Part shown: positions 1 through 12,615 of the stretch, piece by piece | Layout: each line of letters starts with the position of its first letter | Position numbering within the stretch: the stretch's first letter is position 1 | DNA from: Gnetum montanum | Taxonomy: Eukaryota > Streptophyta > Gnetopsida > Gnetales > Gnetaceae | Reading direction: 5' to 3' | Length of the DNA: 64,000 bases | NCBI GenBank assembly: GCA_015680685.1 | Contig: MNCI01029020.1 | Location: forward strand, 32,998 to 96,997 | The notes under the pieces: model-generated | Databases searched by the model: none | What the model was told of the DNA's origin: nothing | What the model saw: only the letters and a program-made list of their open reading frames with translations | Program-made: the position numbers and the translations under genes

Positions 1-720
1 GCCAATTGAGTCGTAAGTTTATCTTCGCATAATGCTTTAGTATTTGCTCTAGATGATCCAAAGCTTGTTCAAAGTTGGTACCATAGGTAAAGAAGTCATT
101 CATGAAGACTTTCATAACACTACTAATTTTCTACTAAAAAATGATAGGTACTAGGTGTTGGAAAGTTATAGGAGCATTGTAAAAGTGAAAGGGTATCTTC
201 TTATATGTAAAACTTTTTCAAGGATTTATGAAAGTTATCTTTGCTTGATCTTTAGGTGCTATCTAAATTTGTTTATAGCCACTATAACCATCCAAAAAAA
301 TATAGTAGTTGTACCTTGCAATTATATATAGTACCCAGTTCACAATTGGAGATGGAAAATAATCTTTAACTATTGCCATATTAAATAGCCTAAAGTCTAT
401 ATAGACTCTCCATTTTTCTTCTTTCTTTGGCATGATCACAAATGGGATTACCCACTCACTATTTGCTATAGTTTAGATAAATCCTACCTTAAGAATTTGT
501 TGCACTTTGTATTTAAAACCTTGCTTAAGCTTTAGATTTAACCTTCTCTATGGCTTCCTCCTTGGTTTGCTGGAGGGATCTGTATAGATTCGATGGTAGC
601 ATATCCATGGATCTATTCCTATTAACTTATGATATGACCATGCAAAGGCTATTGGCCATTTGTTCACTACTTGCAGTAGCTTCTTTTTCTATTCTTGGGT
701 GAGATTGACATTGATAATTA
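1..720 (-). pseudogene. Reverse transcriptase remnant of element A
   Basis: The minus strand encodes recognisable gypsy reverse transcriptase blocks. A block reading VIMPKKEEKWRVYIDFR (about 446-388) corresponds to the family's 'VPKK...WR.C.DYR' motif. The catalytic box reads VFMNDFF near 113-88, where the family has VF.DDi; the first Asp of the pair is replaced by Asn, so the enzyme would be inactive even without stops. It is followed by a block like FEQALDHLEQIL, the normal continuation of the palm. The C-terminal part, RNase H and integrase are outside the window. About 720-1040 is the poorly conserved linker between protease and polymerase, where I see no motif. Confidence 0.85.
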
Positions 721-1044
721 TTGGCGTGTCATTATCAAGAAAAGCATATTCTAATTTTGTTGATAAGGCCTTAAGTTTAAGGTTCTCTTGCTTAAAATCA
801 CCAAAAATTTTTAACTCTTTCTAATTCATTTCAACATTTTTATGAGGCAATTGGTTACTAATTTATTTGTGTAAGCACTTGTCAAAAGCTCCACAGGTTC
901 CATGCATATTGTTGATCCAGAGTTACTTTCTAATGTCAACCATTAGGTACCTTCCTATTTTGTGGCTGCTACATACAAGCACCTCTAAATATGTGATGTT
1001 TCAGCACACTTATTGCATGCTGTAATGGATGTACTCTTCATAGC

Positions 1045-1330
1045 TCATATCCTTTGCATGCAACGGTACCCTATGTCACTATATGTGATGCATGGAATTT
1101 TCTTCTTCTCTAGCTTTTCAAACTCATTTTCCTTAGAGATTTTCAAGGAAAAATCTCTGATCCCCATCTTGGCATTAATTATACTAATCCAAGCTCTTTC
1201 CATGATAATAGGGAAGTCTCCCTTGTAATTATCTATGTGGATCACTAGAAAATATCCTAGATATGATCAACCACAGATGGTGGTCACAATGTCCTCCATA
1301 AATAGCAATGGAACAATGATAAACTGATCT
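1045..1330 (-). pseudogene. Retropepsin-like protease remnant of element A
   Basis: A minus-strand open stretch (1245-1045) carries GDFPIIMERAWIS followed by IRDFSLKISKENEFEKLEKK. The first block is the C-terminal flap/hydrophobic segment of plant gypsy proteases, where the family has 'LILGRPWL'. The same sequence occurs in B (22430-22560) and E (42250-42045), so its identity does not rest on one copy. The active-site DSG triplet would lie upstream, toward 1330, and I could not identify it. It is assigned as a pseudogene because the frame is interrupted on both sides. Confidence 0.75.
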
Positions 1331-1419
1331 ACAAGCTTTAGTTTGATGTTACATTTCTTGAGTGGAGGCAGGTTCTAGCTCTTATACATTTGTTGGGAGA
1401 TTAGATTTACCCTAGAGTC

Positions 1420-3250
1420 TTAATCCAGTAGAGATTTGCAAGGATCATTTCCTATATCAAATCGTTTCCTGGGAAGGTATCTTGTCTTGATCAAATCTAT
1501 AACCACATGAGTCAACATAATGGTATGAACATTTGAGGTCATTTGATTTGAAGGAGGCTTGAGGATAATTTCGGAAGTAGTTGATGTAGGGTTAGCAGCC
1601 ATGGATGTCTGCAAGGATTTTTGCAAACTATTTGACTCAAAAAAATCACGCTTTTGAGGCTTATGATTGCTCAAAGCCACTTAGATAGTCATCCAACTGT
1701 AAGTTCATTATCCTTGTATTATTTTGCTCTTGTGGCTATGATGAAATTTATCCTTGCATAAGTGGTGTAGGTGGCAAGGAAGTGGTATTAGAAGATGCAA
1801 GGTGAGCTAGTGGATATAAAGGAGAGTAAGTGGATGGAGATTCAATTTTTGGAATGGATGTTTTATGATATTTTGGAGGATAATAGTGAAGGGTATATGG
1901 ATGGTAGAGCCACAAGGAGATACAAGTTTCTGGGCATAATATCCATAAGGGTCGGGTTATCTATAAGGACATTGCAATTGCAGTGGTGGCATTCCCCATG
2001 ACTATGGATTTTGCCATAGCTTATACTACTCTTGAGGTTGAGGTGGTGCTCCACTTGGATAATATTGTTTTAGGTGGAACTGCTACTAGTAATTTCCTTA
2101 TGGATAAGATAATCTCTTGGGTGGTTACTTCCTTGCCAATTTTTGATTTAATTTGTATGCCCTAGATTCTTGATGATTTAAGTTTCTATCACTCATTCTC
2201 ACTATTCTATAAGGTTAGGCATCATGAAAGGCTTGTAAATGATGCTAAGGATCAACATTATACCCTCCTTCGAATTTTGGGATATAGTTTATATTAAGAC
2301 TTTTAATCTTGCTATCCTTTTGATGCTTGGGGAGAATTCAAATTACTTTTGAAATACTATGTATATTTCTTGTAGCTAGCAAAAATTCATCAAATTCATT
2401 GTGTTCATGCCTTCTATGATAAGACTTGTTATGCCTTTATTCTTGATGATGCTTCTCTTTCTCTCATGGTTGCATGTGCTTCCAGTTTCTGTCATCACAA
2501 TGGGACTTTTGATCATCTTCATCTTGATTCTCATTACTCCTCCTTTTGTCTCACCCATTTCTCCTATCAATGTTTGATGATGAGTAGGACTAGGAGAATG
2601 ATGCCTCCTAGTTCTCCTCTTATGGTTCTTTGCTTATTTTTTTCTCCTTGTCTTTATGTTTCTTTTTTTTCCTTGGATAAATGACTAGGAGATCTTTGCT
2701 TAATGTTCGTTGAGCCTTGGAATCTATCCTTCCCTTACCTTGGTTGTTCTCCAAGGTTGATTGCAAATATTTGTGAAGGGTGTCATCCTTAACAAAAACA
2801 GGAGAATCTATATATTGAGAGAGCCTTAGAAGAAATTAGGATCCTCCCTTTGTAACTGTAGAAATAATGGTGTAAGGATCCTCTTGCCCATGGAGGTTTC
2901 ATAGCATGCCTCCATGCATCTATCTTTAATGAGTTGTACTTTTGTGGGCTTATAATCTCTAGAGGCATGGTTTGTTGTCTCATACTTTGGCCTTGTTGAT
3001 TTAATTCACAACCTCATGAGTTGGGCCATGAGCATGATAGGAATAGATCAATTGGGAGGTAACACAATGTTCTCCTCTAGCATAATTGCTCATCCTGATG
3101 GAGAAAGAAGGTGAAATCTAGATAGTATGGATCTACATGTGTAAGGATCACTCTTAGTTGTTAAGGTTTCTATTGGTAGTCCTTTAGTCCTATCTTGCTA
3201 TTGATTGGAGTTATCAACAGGGGGTGGTGATTCATTCCTGTGGGAAGAAG
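1420..3250 (-). pseudogene. gag region of element A
   Basis: Between the protease and the primer-binding site the minus strand holds scattered open fragments, none long. The best anchor is about 2110-1970, which aligns with B's gag tail (21490-21620): both include the string CCAAGTGGAGC followed by a proline/glutamine-rich coding stretch and the sequence GGGGAATGCCACCA. The 1680-1420 fragment precedes protease, as a gag-protease linker should. No zinc knuckle is visible. Assignment of the N-terminal half (2200-3250) rests on position only. Confidence 0.55.
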
Positions 3251-3393
3251 TCATTTTGGTAATGTGTATAAAGTATGCATTGATATAATTTTATTATTAT
3301 TATTTTGGATGATAGATAACTCATTAAACTTTCTTTACAATAATTTTATATGGATTCACTATTGAACAATACTTAGCGCACTTAGCTAAACTA

Positions 3394-3414
3394 AGTCTCT
3401 AGCAATGATGCTAA
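3394..3414 (-). other. Primer-binding site of element A (tRNA-Asp type)
   Basis: Immediately inside the LTR the minus strand reads a decayed version of TGGCGCCGTTGCCGGGG, the complement of the tRNA-Asp 3' end used by Athila-type elements. It aligns base for base with the clearer copies at 10511 and 7674. Confidence 0.6.
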
Positions 3415-4349
3415 TGATAAGTGGTGGGTAGTCCCTATGCCCAATCATACGAATCACAAGCATTCACACATGATCCAATATAATTTTGTGGACTTATTTA
3501 CCTAAGTGGTTGATATTCCTAAAGGGTTAATTATGTAGTTGTAGGTCATTATCTTCCCAATCCACACTTGTATTAATATGTGCATATGGTTAAGTATGGT
3601 TGAGGCATAAGATATATATTTTTATACCTTTTATCATTTTATATCCTACTTGCTAAATGACTGAATGAATGAAGGATTATACTTAAACTAAATAAGTAAT
3701 TAATTACTTCATTAATTAACTATCCTAATGTAAAGTATTAATTTCCACTTACCATACACATCTTGAATCAATATTAACACTACTAGGTTACCGAGTGTAT
3801 ACTGCTAGGTGCATTAAGTATTCACTGTTGGGATTACCAAGTGTTAATGTATCATGCTTGAAGTGATCATACTTACATTACTTATAAATAATAATATTAA
3901 TTACTCAAGAACATGAATGTAAATTTCATGTAAAGTGTAGTGTTAAAAAGTAAAATTATGCTACTCTAAGTGTTGCATTGGATAGAGGAAATCTTCATTT
4001 TATTGTTGTCCATGAAAATGTGTCTAGGTACATGTTCACTTGAATAAAATGCCATAGAATCTCTTGAAGACATATTGTGGGCACTCAGAGGGAAAATACT
4101 CTAACTTTTATAGATGAAAATTGGTAGAGTTTGACTAAGGTTATAATCATAAGGTTCCATAAATGCAAGGGGTATGTGCATTTATATAGGAAATGAATGC
4201 ATTAGTGTCGACGTACCTGCATCAATGCATCATAGCACATATTGATGAGGAGATGTTGATAGACATGCATTAATGTAGCCTATCTTATTTATGGTTCATC
4301 AATTGGGGACCAACGTAACTCTTGCATTGATTTTCTCGTCTACTCATGA
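3415..4349 (-). repeat. 5' LTR of element A
   Basis: The LTR is 935 bp. On the plus strand it starts TGATAAGTGG and ends CTCATGA, decayed forms of the TGATGAG...CTCATCA inverted ends of this family. It shares with the other copies the U5 block around 3430-3500 ('CCCAATCATACGAATCAC'), a central block (3770-3860) and a minus-strand TATA-like box at 4181-4188. U3 (4195-4320) has several GATGCATCAA-type motifs, as in the B LTRs. Confidence 0.85.
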
Positions 4350-6703
4350 TAATATAGATGTGGCAAAAAACTTTCAAGTGGGAGAAAAAAGTCCAAAAAT
4401 ATCCTCATCGTTACTTGAAATTCATTATTCTTACTTCAATTTGTCATATTTATTATAAGAAATGTAGAACTTGTTGTACAAGAGTGGCTAATGTATTGGT
4501 TAATAATGATAATGAGGTAGATTTGACAAATGTTATTTTTTCTATAACTGATCAACTGCAAATTAAAAAGAGGCTTTCTTATAGAAAACCTTGATTTGAT
4601 GTGGACTATTTGACATCTTGTAAAGATGTTATAGCTTTACATTTTGATGTTTCAATGCTGAAGAATTATAGAAAGCCTATTTTTTTAAAAAATAAAATTT
4701 CATTAAAGAAGATTAGGAAAGAATGATTCATGAGCTCCACTCAAATCCAAAGATATTTTGGAATTTATTTTGAGACAAATAGTAACATAGTTGGGAATTT
4801 TTTCTTATCTACTATTCAAAATTTCTTCAATGATCCTTTTAATCAAGAGGCTCCCCAATTGTGCAAGATAACTCTTGAATTCTTGAGTTATCCCTTGATG
4901 ATCTTTTACAAGAATTCAAAGATTATCTTCTAGGAAAGATATTGATATGCAAGGCTTATTAATTGTGGTGGTCCATTGGTGTGGAAAGCAACTTGTAGTC
5001 TTCTTAATAAAAGGATTTAGCATGATTTGGATTACTCCTAGTGTTTTAGTTGAGCAATCTTATTGTTCAAAAAAAGGAGATGGCACATATCTTAATTATT
5101 GCCAATTGATTATAATTAATTCAATTTTTTGTAAGCTTTTGGGCACTATTTTGGAGTATAAAATTAGTTCATGGGCAGAAATGCAAGATCTTCATGCTCA
5201 GTCACAAGCAAGATTCAACAGGAATCATTCTACTATAGATCATCTAATAACTTTGCGTTATTGTGTAGAGAAAGCAAAAATGCCCAACCATACAACTTCT
5301 ATTTATTTTGTTGATTTCTCCAAGGCTTACAAGTCTATTGATTCTCTAAGACTTATGATTCTATTGCTTGAGATAAACTTTAGAAGAGATTGGATAATAT
5401 TAAAATTCCATAAGATCTCATTTTTGCTATTAAAAGAATCTATGAGATGGTTCACATTATTATTGAAGATAATCTTATTGGAAAAGGAACAATTGTCAAT
5501 AGCTTAGTTGGAGTTGAACAAGGCCACCCTTTGTTCCCTACTCTTTTTGGCATATTTATAGATGAATTAGAGGAATGAATGCAAAATTCCTCTAATTATG
5601 GTATGTTAGTGAATGGATTATTTTTGAACATGCTCTTCTTTGTAGATCATATGGCCTTTATTGCAAAATTAGCTATAGGATTAAATTATATCCTTCAAAT
5701 TTTCATGAATACTACAACCATTCTAGTATGAAATTTAATATTAATAAGACTAAAATTATAGTTTATTGTACTAGAAATAGAAATTATATTTTTTTCTTAG
5801 AGAAAAGAAAAAGACTTAATAGATGTGAATCTTATAAATATTTGTAAGTTGAATTTGCCAATAATTATAGTTAGAATATCCTTATTGCTCAAAGGGTTTC
5901 AATTGGCATGTGAGCTCTATTTACCCTAAGGAATAGTTGTAGCAAGAAAAAATTTTTGGCATGAGAGATCATAATGAAAATTTTTCATAGTATTTTTCAA
6001 CCTATATTATTATATGGATGTGTTTCCTTAGGATCTTCTCTTTTCACACACGATTAAAAAAATTAGAGCATGTTCAAAAATAATTTCTTGTATATGAATT
6101 TCAAGTAAAAATGTAAACTTCTTGGGATATCTTACTTTTAGAAGAAGATTTTCTTCCTCTTAAAGTTGAAGCCATCTATCAATTTATTGTTTATACTCAA
6201 AAGCTAAGTCAAATAAAGGAAGTTAATTATGATAAGAAGATAGTGAATGCTACATAAGAAAATGAATGGCTATATCAAGGAAAATCATGGCTTCAGTCAT
6301 GGAATATTGTAATAGAGGATCTTCATTTTTTTAAAAAGGCATTTTTAGAAAATTATAAAAGAAAAATTCTTGGCTAAAATTTGGTTGAACATGTTAGTGA
6401 AAAAACATTATGGATACCTTGTGCTTATAGTCTATTATGGTTGGGAAAAAGAAGCATCTAGTTGTAATTTATATATTAATTGTAAGCCCTAGATATGAGA
6501 CTTGTTTTGAGCATCCTATGTTTATAGTTTATTGCATTCGATAGAGATGGTTGGCTCTCTAAGATGTATCATTGTCCCCATAGGTCACACTCTAAGATTG
6601 CATGCATTATTTTAGGCTCTTTAGGGTAATTCTAGCTTCATTTATATGCTTTAAGATCATTCTGACATGTTTCCTAAAGTTTCATCTTGTACTTTAACAA
6701 AAA
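4350..6703 (+). mobile_element. Degraded LINE (non-LTR retrotransposon)
   Basis: A plus-strand, multiply interrupted ORF2 resembles plant LINE polymerases. In order there are a region between endonuclease and polymerase (about 4350-4900), reverse transcriptase fingers and palm (about 5070-5700), and a C-terminal part (5930-6230) with a block like VEAIYQFIVYTQKLSQI. A short A-rich tail (AACAAAAAAG, about 6697-6706) may be the 3' end. No LTR-type ends belong to it. The 5' end is missing: the LTR of A begins at its left edge. About 6250-6703 is non-coding 3' sequence with nothing else recognisable. Confidence 0.75.
4947..5830 (+). pseudogene. LINE reverse transcriptase remnant
   Basis: Polymerises cDNA at a nicked target in intact LINEs. 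Visible motifs: QARFNRNHSTIDHLITL (about 5205-5260), the 'Q.GF...ST.D' block; IYFVDFSKAYKSID (about 5300-5345), with the first catalytic Asp; VEQGHPLFPTLFGIFIDELE (about 5512-5572), the 'QG.PLSP.LF...idele' block; and FVDHMAFIAK (about 5637-5668), where the family has F(A/V)DD. The second Asp of that box is His, so the active site is lost. The longest open piece ends at 5507 and a frameshift follows. The exact LINE clade cannot be fixed by eye; RTE-like and L1-like are both possible. Confidence 0.8.
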
Positions 6704-7673
6704 AGATGAGATGTGGTTGTTTGGGAGAGTGTGCTAACTACCTTACATCAACGCATTTGCTGCATGCAGGGGTGCTGATGCACCCCTCTTACAAACTTGG
6801 TTCACCCACCTTCATCTCTCAAGTATCATAGATCTGGCTGGGCTGTGTTGACAAGCCTTCATTGAAGCTAAGGTGTTGATGAACACTTTTTGTTTTTGCA
6901 TAAAAACTATAAATACTTGAGGTGAATTATTTCATAATAACAAGTTAATACTTAGTCATTTCATAGAGCTTGTGGTATCCAATTATGTGAAGAGATCTTC
7001 TTCCCTTGGGTTAGTAAATTTCCTTTCTTGTTTGTATGTGTTTTGAGTCATTGCTTTCACAAGTGCAGCTAGACTTTGTTAGAGTGATACCATGCTTACA
7101 TAACCCAAAATCATTTGGTCAATGTGGAGTCTAGTGTTTGTATGGTGAATAAAGCTTATGATTTTTTCTCATCTTATTAGTAATGCCTTAAATATTAAAA
7201 TACCAAAAATATTATAAAACATTAAAATCATAAAAAATATTTATTTATTTCCAATTTGCATAAGCTGTAATGATTAAATCTTATCTAAGGAGGTCATATA
7301 GCTATATGGCATGATGTTGCGCCATCGAGATTGTAACTAAGAGCTATTTTATTGCATTTCATGTATCATGTTGCACTTGTCCCTTAAGGGATTGCAATGC
7401 ATGTGTGTTTGTTATCAATTTATTCTTTATAACTATAAAATACATAAAAATCATAAAATATAAAATCATAATTATCCTCTTATCTTTCCCACCATGGAAA
7501 CATGGTTTAAATTATATTATATGTATTATAGGATATTTTCTAATTTTTGAATGCAATGACATACATGAGTATTCTAAGCAATCCACTCAACATCATCTTA
7601 AAAGCTTATGATAAGAGTGTATTATGATTCAAATGATCTATCCTTTGGTCTAAAACTGATGGAAGCCCTATCG
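6704..7673 (+). repeat. Probable 5' LTR of element F
   Basis: About 970 bp, similar in length to the 900-935 bp LTRs of A and B and laid out the same way: U3 with 'GATGCA'-type motifs (6745-6790), a TATA box TATAAATA at 6908-6915, an AATAAA signal at 7148-7153, then the primer-binding site. The left end (near AGATGAGATG) and right end (CCCTATCG) are weak matches to the family ends, and the mate LTR is missing, so both boundaries are approximate. Confidence 0.5.
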
Positions 7674-7695
7674 TTGGCATTATTACTAGGGAAGG
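7674..7695 (+). other. Primer-binding site of element F (tRNA-Asp type)
   Basis: The sequence TTGGCATTATTACTAGGGAA is a decayed TTGGCGCCGTTGCCGGGGAA, complementary to the tRNA-Asp 3' end. Most differences are C-to-T or G-to-A, as expected from long-term cytosine methylation. Confidence 0.7.
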
Positions 7696-7799
7696 TATTG
7701 GTGACTCACCTAGAATACTTGTACAATCTTAGTCTTAATTTACATTCAAACCAAGTCTATATTTCTTAGCGTTGTGTACAAGTTTTAAACATAAGAGAG

Positions 7800-9604
7800 A
7801 TGCTAGATGATGATAAGAGCCCACGAAAGACCTCAATAGAGGTAGTAAAATGACAAAATGCTTCTATTGTATTTGAACATGTGGATGATCAAACTTTACC
7901 ACTAGTTGTCTTAACTTCTCATCCAGACAAGTAGGGGAGGTGGCATGACATTTATGGATGTTTTGTAAAGGAATCGATCATAGATACAACAATACATCTT
8001 AAAGATGCCTTAATCAATCTTGGACTATAGGAATTTTGCATATTCTATGTGGCTTTAGAGCTAGGCTTTAGTGATTATAAGTATTAATCAAGGCCGCTAT
8101 TTCAATATTAGATGATAGAGGAGGAGGCCCATTGTGGCTTTTCATCTAATTATTCAAATGAGAAGTGGAGGGAGAGAGCAGATGTTAAAGGTAAAGGATT
8201 ACTTTGATAAGAAGACTCATGGTTGGGGCTATCAATTCTAATCTAGCCCAAGCCTACATAGATGATCTCCTCTCTAGGTTTTAGCATCTTCATTTGTTAA
8301 GACCATCTAGTGATCATAGTTTCCTATTGTTCAACTGGGATAATTATCATAACCTCAACAAAGTTGTTTACATTTCAAAGAAGCATGTTTAGGATAGTAG
8401 GATCAAATGCATCAACATGACTGATGTTCCATTATATAAAGCATAGACTAGTACTGATTCCCAACTCCATGTGCAAGCATTGATAATGCTTGTTATCTTC
8501 AGGGGATTATTAGTAATTAACAAAATTTGTGGTTGTTCCCTTGTACTTTCATAGTCCAACTATAAACTTGGTACAAATCCTTACCACCTAAGTCAATTTA
8601 GACATGGACAAATATGGTTGAGATATTTTATGTCAAATTCCAAACCTATGCTTGTATTTCTAACATCCAAAAAAAATGGTTAATTTAAGGTAAGGAGCCT
8701 GTGAACCTCTAGAAATTGCCATTGAGAGACATCTTAAAACTACCCATCATTATCAAAACCAAGGCTTTAGCCAAAGAGACTAGCTCATGAATATCATGGA
8801 AGCCTTGAAGTAGGAAATAAGGAAGTGAGTAGATATGTATGCAATGGGCAGCCAAATACACAAAAATTTCATGGCCTAAATCAAAGAGCTCCTTGATACT
8901 ACTGCTAACATGGAAGGTTAATGGAGAAAATGACAATCTTTAGAGGAGTATAACTATAATTTCATGCATAGAAAGAAGGTCAAAATCATTAACAGACTTG
9001 GCCAATTGAGTAGACCAAGTTTCAAATGCAATGGATGAGAAAATAACAACTACCCTCAAGGATATTAAGGGAAGAGTGGTTGAAGTAGCAAAAAAAGAAG
9101 TTGCATCACCTAGACGTAGAAAGAAGTATGAAGGCAAAGATAAGAAGAGTCTCTCTTCCTCTAAGAGTATAAGAGAAGATTCTAATGACACTTCCTCATC
9201 CTCTAGTGATGAGGTTTGTTACAAGTATTGTGTGGATTCTCATGACTCTTAGTGTTGCTTAGTCATGATCCACATGATTGGTAAAATGGAACAAGCTAGG
9301 ATGCCCTTGAATCCCAAGTTTGTTAGAAGGAAAACAAGGAGGATTCTCTTCTATAACCCATCATACTACCCTAGAGGTGTTTACCTATACAACATGTAGT
9401 AGTACTAGCAATGACCAACTTCAAATGCTTAGGATGTTGCTCCATGAAATTCTCCAATGTAATAATAGATGTTATTTTCTCCAAACCCTTCTTTCATTCA
9501 CTTTGCCTTGCAAGCTTCTCATCAATAATAGATTTTGTTACCTAATCCCATGCAAGGGATCCCTAGTCAATTGCAACCAAGGTAATCAAAATATTATGAT
9601 ATTA
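7800..9604 (+). pseudogene. gag region of element F, 5' part
   Basis: Position between primer-binding site and protease makes this gag. The readable piece is 9031-9252, which encodes a lysine/arginine-rich stretch (ASPRRRKKYEGKDKK) followed by a serine run, a nucleic-acid-binding tail common in gag proteins. Upstream, 7800-9000 is broken by many stops and I recognise no domain. The frame is cut at 9604 by element B and resumes at 31772. Confidence 0.5.
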
Positions 9605-9609
9605 CCTAC
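9605..9609. other. Target-site duplication of element B, left copy (CCTAC)
   Basis: CCTAC lies directly before the first base of the 5' LTR and is repeated directly after the last base of the 3' LTR at 31767-31771. A 5-bp duplication is the Ty3/gypsy standard. Confidence 0.85.
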
Positions 9610-10509
9610 TAATGAGCTGCATTTTTTGGTTGCATCAACAAGGCCTTGTGAACTGGGCCTCATTGATGAGGCCTTGTCGATGCATGGTTTTATGCGTCAA
9701 CAAGGCCCCATCGATGTAGCGTCTACTTTTTGGCTATAAATACGCATCCACCAGTTGCATTTATGGGAATAAGATTTTAGTAGTAGTGAGGCTCTTACAG
9801 TTGGTTTATTTGAAAGTTAGAATATTTCTCTTGAGTGCCTATAATAAGAGTCATTGAGTGTATGAATCTTTATTTGAGCATTGTTGTACCTAAGCACAAT
9901 AGTGTGTGCGGCAATAAAGATGAGATTTTTGATAAACCTTGTAGCATTCTAGATAGATTAAATATTTTATTTAGGCATTTAATGTTTTTAATAGTTATCT
10001 AATATTTTCCAATAATTAAGCTTATTAAGCAAGATAAGTTAGATAGATTAAATACATAAGTATTACCGCTTTGAGTGTACCACGTATTCACTTGGTAATC
10101 CTAGTAGTGTTATCGGTTGGTATGCCTAGTAGTGTAGCACTTGGTAGCCCAGTAGTGGATACGTGAGTTCAAGATGTGTGTGGAAAGTGGGACTAGATGC
10201 TTATGTTAGGGCTACTTTGATCCTAGTTAATTAGTTAAATTAAATTAGTAAATCTAATTACTTTATCTCTCTTTAAATAGCAAAACCATAAAATAAAAAA
10301 TGATAAAAATTAAATGCCTCAATTACACTTAACCATACTAGTGTACATCACAAGTGTAATTGGGAAGATAATGAATGACCTTGTGGCAAGGTTCACTTCC
10401 TAGAAGACTAGTGCACCAAAACCTATAAAGTCCACAAAATTTAACTAGATCGCATATGTACAATTTGTGATTCATATGGTTGGGTGTATGGGTACCTTGC
10501 TACTTATCA
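9610..10509 (+). repeat. 5' LTR of element B
   Basis: 900 bp, against 901 bp for its mate at 30866. It begins TAATGAGCTGC (mate: TGATGAGTTGC) and ends CTACTTATCA (mate: GCAGCTCATCA), so the ancestral ends were an 11-bp inverted repeat. U3 (9625-9730) contains dyad-rich GATGAGGCC/GATGCA motifs; the TATA box TATAAATA is at 9735-9742; an AATAAA signal is at 9913-9918. Confidence 0.9.
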
Positions 10510-10510
10510 T

Positions 10511-10527
10511 TAGTGCCATTGTTGGGG
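10511..10527 (+). other. Primer-binding site of element B (tRNA-Asp type)
   Basis: TAGTGCCATTGTTGGGG, one base inside the LTR, is a decayed TGGCGCCGTTGCCGGGG, complementary to the tRNA-Asp 3' end used by Athila-type elements. Confidence 0.8.
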
Positions 10528-10685
10528 AAGTTATTATTGAGATGTGCACTATCTAGGATTAGTGAATATTATTAATATCATTGAACAAACTCAAGGTTAA
10601 CATCACTTTCACATGACATATAACTACTAAGCACATTGATAATTGTATTTATTTTAGAAAATTTCTTCTTTACATAGGTGTGAAG

Positions 10686-12615
10686 ATGTCAAACCATTAG
10701 TTGCACAAGGGGGAAAAGTGGTATATACTCATCTAGATGAGTATGTATTGAACTTCACCTTCATCCTACATCAGGATGAATAGCTATGATGGCGTGACAT
10801 GGAGGGTAATATTGTATTTCCTCTTAATCAATCTATGCCTAGGATGTTGTTTCAAACTCTTCAGAAGTTAGGCATCTTAGATCTTCATGAGGAATATGTT
10901 GTGGACAATCATGACACCTGGGATTACCATCCCACATAGACACAATGCAAGTGAGATCGACACCAAGCCAAGCACCATAACCTTGCAAAGTGGAAACATT
11001 TCACTAATCCTTTTTTCCTACTGAACCAAGATGACAACGTGGATCCTCCTCCTGAGGGTTATTAATATGGAAATTCTCTACCCTTTGTTATTGGTAATGA
11101 GGGTGTGACCCTAAACCTTTGATCCACTATTCATAAACCAGGTTCAGAAAAAAGTGACAGTCAATGTAGGGACTTGGATAAACATCATAATGGTAAGGGA
11201 TCTAAGAATGGGGATCATAATGAGTGAAAAAGTGATGGTAAACAATGCAGTGATGGTGGCAGTCCACCTTCTCCTCCATCCTCTTCATCTAATTCTAAAC
11301 ATTACTCTTCATTTGTTGATTCTCATAGAAGCCACCATTAAAATAATCATGATGAAGGTAACCAATGAGATGATAATGACCATGAAGGCCATCAAGAATG
11401 TAGAGGTGGCATGAACAATCATCAACATCATTAACACAATCATTATGAGGAACCTTTGTTGGTAACTAGAAGTATGCTTAACATTGTAGAGGTAATTAGA
11501 ATTACAACAAGGTATATGAAAGATAGTCAGATCAAGAGCTTAGACATGAATAATATCCCAAGATTTGAGGGGGATATAATTCTAATCCATAGAATCATCT
11601 ACAAGCTTTCCACAATGCTTGTGCCTTACAAAACATAGAAAATGAGTGCCAAAAACTCAAGCTCTTCCCTAGGACACTCATCAAGGAAGCTGAAAGTTGG
11701 TACTAGTCCTTGGAGCTAGAATCCATTCACCAATGGAGTACTGTGTTAGAGCTATTTAATGAAAAATGCTAGATGTACTCTAGAGTTTCTAATCTAAGAA
11801 GGAAAATCCAATGTTGGAAATAGGAAACACATGAACCCTTGGATGCTGCTGTGGGTAAATACTATTCACTCTTACACTGATGTGCTGGCCATGGTTATTC
11901 TTAAAGGGAACAACTTCGCCACATCATAGATGGGCTCAAAGCAGAAACTAGAAGAACTCTTGGGGTGTATGCCCAAGGAAGACTGTCTAAACTAAGAGCT
12001 CATTAGATCCAAGGTTGATAGAGTAGGTAGTAAAACAAGAAGATGAGTTGTGAAAAAGGAAAAGTGTAGAAGAGTATAATAGGGACCCTTCTATTAGGAA
12101 AAGGGAGATTCGATTTCGTGACGAGGAGGAGTCACCACTCGATGAAGTGGTGAATAGGAAAACCTTTCTCATTCAAAAATATGTGTTTGATGTTTCAACA
12201 AAGGTTGATCAATTATGGGACTCTTTGGATGAAAAAGTTCCAAACTACTATGAAGATTGTTGAGGAATCCAAAGAGAAAAATAGTGATCATAACTATATG
12301 AGGTGAAAAGAAGCTGAATGTGCCTACTAGATAGGTAAGGGCAAAGCTGCTATAGTAGAGGAAGTTGTGGAGATGAACTCTGAAGATGATACTGGTTGTG
12401 ACATCTATCAATATGAACATCCAAAGGGGTGTTGCCTTGTGGTGTCACACTTACAAGAGTTTGGGGTGTATGCATTGAATCCTCGATTAGCACATAGGTA
12501 AACATCCAAACGATTGCCTTATCCTCAAGATAATCCAAGATAGTTCCACCAACAACAATAATTTTACTACCCAAGTGGAGCTCCACTACAACCATATGAG
12601 CAATACCAACAATGG
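10686..12615 (+). pseudogene. gag of element B, 5' part
   Basis: An ATG at 10686 lies about 160 bp after the primer-binding site and opens a region coding for gag with interspersed stops. Readable parts are an N-terminal segment (10840-11060), a hydrophilic linker rich in Ser, His, Asp and Asn (11130-11450), a central segment (11470-12400), and a tail of Tyr, Pro and Gln (12525-12615) ending in a QYQQW-type sequence. The tail is what A shares. Element C sits directly after the tail codons. No CCHC zinc knuckle is visible. The frame resumes after C at 21450. Confidence 0.65.
12467..12615 (+). repeat. 149-bp direct repeat flanking element C, left copy
   Basis: This stretch of B's gag is repeated at 21450-21598 on the other side of C. 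Both copies are 149 bp with no length change, and I count about 16 mismatches, many of them C/T or G/A. It is far longer than a normal LTR-element target duplication. Confidence 0.9.

Larger units (their letters stand above)
1..4349 (-). mobile_element. Element A: Athila/Tat-like Ty3/gypsy element, 5' part
   Basis: Read on the minus strand the order is 5' LTR (3415-4349), primer-binding site (3394-3414), gag (about 3250-1420), protease (about 1330-1045) and reverse transcriptase (about 720-1). The rest of pol and the 3' LTR lie beyond the left edge. The proline/glutamine-rich end of gag (near 2100-1980) and the protease block match element B on the plus strand closely enough to align by eye, so A and B are relatives. 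Stops interrupt every domain, so the copy is dead. The LTR touches LINE sequence at 4350, which suggests A inserted into that LINE. The left target duplication cannot be checked. Confidence 0.85.
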